The translations under genes and the position numbers were made by a program. The notes under the pieces are model-generated. The model was not told where the DNA came from, ran no database searches, and saw nothing but the letters and a program-made list of their open reading frames with translations. A stretch of DNA of 9,415 nucleotides from Gammaproteobacteria bacterium (lineage in GTDB: Bacteria; Pseudomonadota; Gammaproteobacteria; HK1). How positions within the stretch are numbered: the stretch's first letter is position 1; every line of letters begins with the position of its first letter. The stretch spans positions 1 to 9,415 of the forward strand of contig JAJECB010000440.1 of assembly GCA_022822245.1 (NCBI GenBank). The letters are read 5' to 3'. Below, one piece after another: positions 5,948-9,415 of the stretch.

Positions 5948-7420
5948 ATGCAGCTCGTTCCCGAATCGCTCGCCGCCAACCTCGTCGACGGCCAATGGGT
6001 GGAGCCCTCCTCCAACCGCGCGATCGAGGTCGCCAACCCCGCGAACCTGGAGGTCATCGGCCGGGTCCCGGATCGGGATCCGGCCGAGGCCGCGCTCGCG
6101 GCCGACGCGGCGGGGCGGGCCGCCCCCGGATGGGCGGCGACGCCGGCCGTCGAGCGCGAGGCGGTCCTCCTCCGGGCCGCAGACCTCATGGTGGAGCACC
6201 GCGAGGCGCTCGCGCACCTCATTACCCTGGAGCAGGGGAAGCCCCTCGAGGAGTCCCGCGGCGAGATCGACTACGGGGTGAGCTTCGTGCGCTGGTACGC
6301 GGCGGAGGCGCGCCGCCTCTACGGGGAGATCGTGCCCGCGCAGGATCCGGCCAAGTATCAGCTCGTCTTCCGCGAGCCGGCGGGGCCGACCCTGCTCGTC
6401 AGCTCCGGCAACGACCCCTTCGCGATGATCACCCGCAAGGGCGCGCCGGCCCTCGCCGCCGGCTGCCCCCTCGTCGTCAAGCCGCACCGCGAGACCCCGT
6501 TCAGCGCCCTCGCCGCGGCGCGGCTCTTCGAGGCGGCGGGCCTTCCACCGGGGGTGATGAACGTCATCACCACGACCCGCTCGAACGAGAGCTGCCGGAC
6601 CCTCCTCGAACACCCCGCGATGCGGCACGTCACCTTCACCGGCTCGTCGGCCGTCGGCCGGCATCTCGGCGGGCAGGCGGGCGCGCTCATGAAGGGGATG
6701 ACCATGGAGCTCGGCGGGCACGCGCCCTTCGTGGTCCACGACGACGCGGACCTCGACCTCGCGGCGGGCGACCTCCTCGCGCGCAAGTTCACCAACGCGG
6801 GCCAGACCTGCTCGTGCCCGGCGCGGATGTTCCTCCACGAGTCGATCGCGGAGCCGTTCCTCGAGCGCTTCCTCACCGGCATGGAGGGAATCGTCGTCGG
6901 GGACGGGATGGACCCCGCGACCACCATGGGGCCGCTCCAGAACGAAGGCGCGATCGAGAAGACCGAGCGCCACATCCGCGACGCCCTCGACAAGGGCGCC
7001 CGGCTCCTCGGCGGCGGCGACGGCAGCGGCGGCCCGGGTGGCGGGCGCCTCGCGGACCGGCGGGGGCACTACCACGTCCCGACCGCCCTCATCGACGCCA
7101 CCCCCGACATGCTCGTCATGCACGAGGAGACCTTCGGCCCGCTCGCCGCGTTCGTCCGCTTCCGCACCGAGGACGAGCTCTTCCGGGACGTCAACCACGC
7201 GACCTACGGCCTCACCGCCTACTGCTACACCCGCGACCTCGCCCGTGCGTTCCGGACCGCGGCGGTCTTCCGCTGTGGTTTCGTGGGGGTGAACGACCGG
7301 CGCCCGCAAGGCACCGAGGTGCCCATGGGGGGCGTCGGGGAGAGCGGGCTCGGACGCGAGGGCGGCCACTGGGGCATCGAGGAGTTCACCACCGTGAAGT
7401 ACGTCTCGATACGCGTGTGA
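5948..7420 (+). CDS. NAD(P)-dependent aldehyde dehydrogenase, succinate-semialdehyde-dehydrogenase-like
   Basis: This 490-residue ALDH oxidises an aldehyde to the acid with NAD(P). Seen: N155 (oxyanion Asn), K178 in VVKPHRETPFSA, FTGS at 230-233, general base E254 in MELGGHAPF, nucleophile C288 in GQTCSCPAR with a second cysteine C290 two residues on (common in the SSADH branch), EETFGPLAAF, and a C-terminal GGVGESGLGREGGHWGIEEFTTVKY typical of GabD-like enzymes. An oddity is that the usual PWNFP around the Asn reads SGNDP. There is also a Gly-rich insert around residues 356-366 (GGGDGSGGPGGG). Start ATG 5948 follows GGAGAC plus four bases; the longer open frame upstream is a shadow of the SDR gene. 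It probably forms an operon with SDR. It could close the pathway by oxidising the semialdehyde made by the aminotransferase across the divergent promoter (inference). Exact substrate is uncertain. Confidence 0.93.
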   Translation: MQLVPESLAANLVDGQWVEPSSNRAIEVANPANLEVIGRVPDRDPAEAALAADAAGRAAPGWAATPAVEREAVLLRAADLMVEHREALAHLITLEQGKPLEESRGEIDYGVSFVRWYAAEARRLYGEIVPAQDPAKYQLVFREPAGPTLLVSSGNDPFAMITRKGAPALAAGCPLVVKPHRETPFSALAAARLFEAAGLPPGVMNVITTTRSNESCRTLLEHPAMRHVTFTGSSAVGRHLGGQAGALMKGMTMELGGHAPFVVHDDADLDLAAGDLLARKFTNAGQTCSCPARMFLHESIAEPFLERFLTGMEGIVVGDGMDPATTMGPLQNEGAIEKTERHIRDALDKGARLLGGGDGSGGPGGGRLADRRGHYHVPTALIDATPDMLVMHEETFGPLAAFVRFRTEDELFRDVNHATYGLTAYCYTRDLARAFRTAAVFRCGFVGVNDRRPQGTEVPMGGVGESGLGREGGHWGIEEFTTVKYVSIRV

Positions 7421-7428
7421 CGAAACTC

Positions 7429-7453
7429 ACTCCGCCAGCGCCGGCGAAGGAGT
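7429..7453. terminator. Possible bidirectional hairpin terminator after ALDH and DUF433 genes
   Basis: ACTCC (7429-7433) plus GCC pairs with GGC plus GGAGT (7449-7453), with a three-base bulge and a six-base loop. It lies between two convergent stops (7420 and 7472). There is no T-tract on the plus side and only a weak TTT on the minus side, so termination is uncertain. Confidence 0.3.
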
Positions 7454-7471
7454 CCCGAACACGGCAGTCGC

Positions 7472-7696
7472 TCAGATCGGCAGAACCTCCCGTTCTTCCA
7501 GCCTCCATGCAGCGTAGGCCAGGGCCTGGCCGATATCTTCCCGCTCAAGATAGGGGTATGCCTCGAGGATTTCCTCCGGAGAGCGGCCCGACGCCAGAAG
7601 ACCAACGACCGTTCCTACCGTCACCCGCAGTCCCCGAATGCACGCCTTGCCGCCCATGACGGCGGGGTCGAGGGTTATTCGCGATAGCGTCTTCAT
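7472..7696 (-). CDS. DUF433 family small protein (antitoxin-like)
   Basis: This 74-residue protein matches the DUF433 pattern along its length: ITLDPAVMGGKACIRGLRVTVGTVVGLLASGRSPEEILEAYP (about residues 7-48), then a helix EDIGQALAYAA. DUF433 proteins are small helix-turn-helix-like proteins commonly encoded just before a DUF5615 PIN-like nuclease and regarded as antitoxins (family knowledge). Here no such partner is visible. Downstream only 51 bases separate its stop from the convergent ALDH stop, and nothing recognisable lies upstream. It therefore looks like an orphan. Start ATG 7696 is preceded by AAGGG at short spacing. The gene lies in DNA of roughly 60-65% GC by hand count, lower than the flanking catabolic genes, with more AT-ending codons. 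This suggests separate acquisition. Confidence 0.82.
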   Translation of the reverse strand: MKTLSRITLDPAVMGGKACIRGLRVTVGTVVGLLASGRSPEEILEAYPYLEREDIGQALAYAAWRLEEREVLPI

Positions 7697-7883
7697 GATC
7701 CCTTGTTCCTGTCAGAGGTGCGTGGTCTTCCGGCGAGACCCCCGCGGATCGGATCTTCGCATTGTCGGCGATGATCTTCTTCGATCTGCCCTCCTCAGGG
7801 AACGGGCAAGGAGTCCCTGTCGGATGCGCCAAAGGACTGGGTGGAGACAGCCCATTTCTCTCACCCGGATTCGGGACGTTCGG

Positions 7884-7909
7884 TTGTTGAGAGTAGATTG
7901 TTGACAAAG
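7884..7909 (+). promoter_or_regulatory. Candidate promoter/operator upstream of the substrate-binding protein gene
   Basis: TTGTTGA occurs twice, 14 bases apart (7884-7890, 7898-7904). TAGATT at 7894-7899 resembles a -10 box (four of six), and the next bases GTTGACAA match those after TACAAT at the SDR promoter, aligning 7894-7909 with 5116-5131 at 12 of 16 positions. TTGTTGACAA is itself a small dyad (TTGT/ACAA). TTGACA at 7901-7906 could alternatively be a -35 box, but no fitting -10 is seen downstream. Regulator and start point are inferred. Confidence 0.45.
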
Positions 7910-7925
7910 ATTCAGGGGCTGTGAA

Positions 7926-7954
7926 ACCATCCGGCGGGCACTCGTCCGGACGGT
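7926..7954 (+). promoter_or_regulatory. Leader hairpin 1 of the binding-protein gene
   Basis: ACCATCCGG (7926-7934) pairs with CCGGACGGT (7946-7954) at eight of nine positions around an 11-base loop. It lies just after the presumed transcription start. Function is unknown. Confidence 0.35.
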
Positions 7955-8057
7955 GAGTCCTTCGCCCTCAATGTCGGTTGCCGGCCCAGAGCTCCGTTTC
8001 CCTCGCATGATGCCCGGCGAACCGGCGGGACGAGACGTGCACGCCGTCCGGCTTCCC

Positions 8058-8079
8058 GGGCGCGCCGACCGGCGCGCCC
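8058..8079 (+). promoter_or_regulatory. Leader hairpin 2 (two GGCGCGCC copies)
   Basis: GGGCGCGCC (8058-8066), loop GACC, GGCGCGCCC (8071-8079): a perfect 9-bp stem. Each arm contains GGCGCGCC, itself palindromic, so the site is both a direct and an inverted repeat. It ends 22 bases before the ribosome site at 8102. Confidence 0.45.
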
Positions 8080-8101
8080 TCGCCACGACTCCAGAAGAAT
8101 C

Positions 8102-8107
8102 AGGAGG
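8102..8107 (+). promoter_or_regulatory. Strong Shine-Dalgarno site of the binding-protein gene
   Basis: AGGAGG, six bases before ATG 8114. It is the strongest ribosome site in the window and fits the high expression usual for periplasmic binding proteins. Confidence 0.8.
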
Positions 8108-8113
8108 TTCCCG

Positions 8114-9307
8114 ATGAGGACACACACGCTGAAACGCGCCGCCACCGCGCTGGGGTGCGCGCTCGCCCTGGTGGCCGGCACCACCGCGGCCGCCGAGACG
8201 CCCGGAGTGACGGACACCACCATCAAGATCGGCCTCATGGTCCCCCTCACCGGCCCGGGCGGCGCCACCGTCGGCATCGGCATGTCCACCGGCGCGAAGG
8301 CGGTGTGGACCGCGGCCAACGAGGCGGGCGGCATTCACGGCCGCACGATCGAGTGGGTCGAGGAAGACACCGGCTGCACCGCCGAGATGGGCATCCCCGC
8401 CGTCAAGAAGGCGATCCACGACCACGAGGTCTTCATGCTCGCCTCAGGCGGGTGCAGCAACGAGATCCTGTCCTACCGCGACGTCGTGCTCGAAAACGGC
8501 GTGCCGTTCTCCGTCTGGGGGGCGACCAACGACAAGATCACGATGCAGCCGAACTGCTGCCTCTTTCGCACCTCCCTTCGCGCCGGCTACGAAGGCGTGC
8601 TCCAGGCCGACTTCGCGCGCAGCATCCCGAACGCGAAGCGCTTCGCCATCATCGCCCAGCACGACGCCTGGGGGCAGGCCAAGTACGACGGCGTGATGAG
8701 CAAGCTCACCGAGTACGGCATCACCCCCGTCGCCGACGAGGAGATGACCGCGGAGACCGCCGACGCGACCCCGCAGGCCCTTCGCATCTCCAAGGCGAAC
8801 CCGGACGTCATCATCACCGACCTCTTCCCGAAGCCGACGACGGTGTTCCTCCGGGCCGCCCACCAGTACGGGCTCACCAAGCTCCCCATCATCCTCCACA
8901 CCTCGATCAACGACCTCGTGCAGCTCGAGAAGGACGTCGGCATTCCGGGGGCGATCGACAACGCCTACACGGTGACCTTCACCCGCGACCCGAATTCGCC
9001 GGACCTGGAGCCGTGGCAGGCCAAGCTCGCGGGCATCGCGCCCGAGGTCAGGCTCACCCCGTACAGCATGTGGGGGGTGACCGGGGCGAGCGTGGTGGTC
9101 GAGGCGCTCCAGCGCGCCGGACGCGACCTCACCCGCGAGTCCCTGCTCGCGGCGATGGAGTCCATCGAGGGCTTCGAGTCGGAGATGATCTTCGGCCCGA
9201 TCACCTACTCGGCGGAGGACAAGGACGGCAACAAGACCGGCATGTTCCAGAAGCTGCACAACGGCAACCAGGTGGACGTCGGCCTGACCTACAAGATGAT
9301 CGAATAG
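8114..9307 (+). CDS. Periplasmic branched-chain-amino-acid/amide-type ABC transporter substrate-binding protein (LivK-like)
   Basis: This 397-residue type I periplasmic binding protein (Peripla_BP_6/HAAT family) would capture an amino acid, amide or related compound for a LivHMGF-type transporter. Seen: a Sec signal peptide (basic RTHTLKR, hydrophobic core to about residue 24, AAA before E28, so signal peptidase I cleavage near 27/28). The mature start IKIGLMVPLTGPGG is typical of the family, followed by ANEAGGIHGRTIEWVEED, the ligand-loop region ASGGCSNEIL (110-119), the second-lobe strand RFAIIAQHDAWGQ, and hinge/C-terminal YSMWGVTGASVVVEAL. Length is normal. The mature protein contains four cysteines (88, 114, 148, 149), which could form disulfides. 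C15 sits inside the hydrophobic core and is not a good lipobox. No permease or ATPase genes are inside the window; they may follow the hairpins at 9313-9377. The ligand is unknown; the neighbouring catabolic genes are the best clue. Confidence 0.93.
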   Translation: MRTHTLKRAATALGCALALVAGTTAAAETPGVTDTTIKIGLMVPLTGPGGATVGIGMSTGAKAVWTAANEAGGIHGRTIEWVEEDTGCTAEMGIPAVKKAIHDHEVFMLASGGCSNEILSYRDVVLENGVPFSVWGATNDKITMQPNCCLFRTSLRAGYEGVLQADFARSIPNAKRFAIIAQHDAWGQAKYDGVMSKLTEYGITPVADEEMTAETADATPQALRISKANPDVIITDLFPKPTTVFLRAAHQYGLTKLPIILHTSINDLVQLEKDVGIPGAIDNAYTVTFTRDPNSPDLEPWQAKLAGIAPEVRLTPYSMWGVTGASVVVEALQRAGRDLTRESLLAAMESIEGFESEMIFGPITYSAEDKDGNKTGMFQKLHNGNQVDVGLTYKMIE

Positions 9308-9312
9308 GAAGA

Positions 9313-9340
9313 ACCGCGTAGCGGGCGGCCGCTACGCGGT
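9313..9340 (+). terminator. Perfect 12-bp hairpin after the binding-protein gene
   Basis: ACCGCGTAGCGG (9313-9324), loop GCGG, CCGCTACGCGGT (9329-9340), starting five bases after the stop. It has no T-tract, so it may be an RNA-stabilising or partial terminator structure rather than a simple intrinsic terminator. Confidence 0.6.
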
Positions 9341-9377
9341 CGCGGCTCGCCCCCGGGTGCCCCGGGGGCGAGCCGCG
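9341..9377 (+). terminator. Perfect 17-bp hairpin directly abutting the first
   Basis: CGCGGCTCGCCCCCGGG (9341-9357), loop TGC, CCCGGGGGCGAGCCGCG (9361-9377). It begins at the base after the first hairpin ends and is not followed by a T-tract. The remaining 38 bases to the window end show no gene start I can support. Confidence 0.6.
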
Positions 9378-9415
9378 GTCTCCGTGCCGCCGCCCGCCCG
9401 CCCGCGCGGCCGTCT

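Larger units (their letters stand above)
7697..8113. other. Gene-free intergenic region: DUF433 promoter side and binding-protein leader
   Basis: No reading frame here resembles a known family. From 7697 to about 7880 I see nothing beyond lower GC (about 60% by hand count). From 7884 there is an AT-rich promoter/operator-like block, then a leader of about 200 bases with hairpins at 7926-7954 and 8058-8079, ending in the ribosome site at 8102-8107. A 48-codon open frame (7971-8117) overlaps the next start by ATGA but lacks a ribosome site. Confidence 0.6.

Noticed and set aside
7712..7855. A 47-codon minus-strand frame upstream of the DUF433 gene, considered as a toxin partner
   Set aside because: It is Arg-rich without DUF5615/PIN-like motifs such as an early Asp-Glu-Asn, has no clear ribosome site, and lies on the wrong side for the usual DUF433-DUF5615 order.
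7971..8117. A 48-codon plus-strand frame whose TGA overlaps the binding-protein ATG (ATGA)
   Set aside because: The overlap is suggestive of coupling, but there is no ribosome site before ATG 7971, and the composition shows no signal or known leader-peptide pattern.
8150..8161. Lipobox at Cys15 of the binding protein
   Set aside because: The residues before Cys15 are Ala-Leu-Gly and the hydrophobic core continues past it to a clean Ala-x-Ala site, so a soluble periplasmic protein is more likely than a lipoprotein.

Overview
This is a high-GC bacterial chromosomal window. Hand counts of single lines reach about 80% GC inside genes. The periplasmic amino-acid-type ABC binding protein with a Sec signal peptide and the strong Shine-Dalgarno sites suggest a Gram-negative, probably a proteobacterium. 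The sequence alone does not fix the genus. The content is that of a small-molecule catabolic island rather than core metabolism.

Layout. A divergent promoter region of about 110 bases (5059-5168) splits two gene sets. Leftwards on the minus strand run a phytanoyl-CoA-dioxygenase (PhyH)-family hydroxylase (4199-5058, broken by a one-base frameshift at 4640-4641), a GMC-family FAD alcohol dehydrogenase (2481-4109), a GSAM-like class III aminotransferase (1139-2479), and the N-terminal half of a hydantoinase A/oxoprolinase-type protein (1-1095, cut by the window edge). Rightwards on the plus strand run a short-chain dehydrogenase (5169-5897) and a succinate-semialdehyde-dehydrogenase-like aldehyde dehydrogenase (5948-7420). 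After a possible bidirectional hairpin terminator comes a minus-strand DUF433 antitoxin-like gene (7472-7696) in a region of visibly lower GC. A 417-base gene-free stretch (7697-8113) follows, with promoter/operator-like and hairpin sequences. It leads into a LivK-type periplasmic substrate-binding protein gene (8114-9307), followed by two perfect back-to-back hairpins (9313-9377). The permease and ATPase genes, if present, lie beyond the window.

How the genes may work together (inference). The binding protein would capture an amino-acid- or amide-like compound. The hydroxylase and the GMC and SDR dehydrogenases could oxidise a carbon position. The hydantoinase-type enzyme could open a cyclic amide with ATP, the aminotransferase could remove the amino group, and the aldehyde dehydrogenase could oxidise the resulting semialdehyde to an acid. 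This order resembles known lactam routes (2-pyrrolidone or caprolactam to amino acid to semialdehyde to diacid), but the substrate cannot be named from sequence. A shared block (TA-S-A-W-T-GTTGACAA) in the divergent promoter region and again upstream of the binding-protein gene suggests one regulator controls both loci.

Coding starts: the aminotransferase, SDR and ALDH genes each have GGAGAC followed by four bases and ATG. This identical spacing decides the preferred starts given here.
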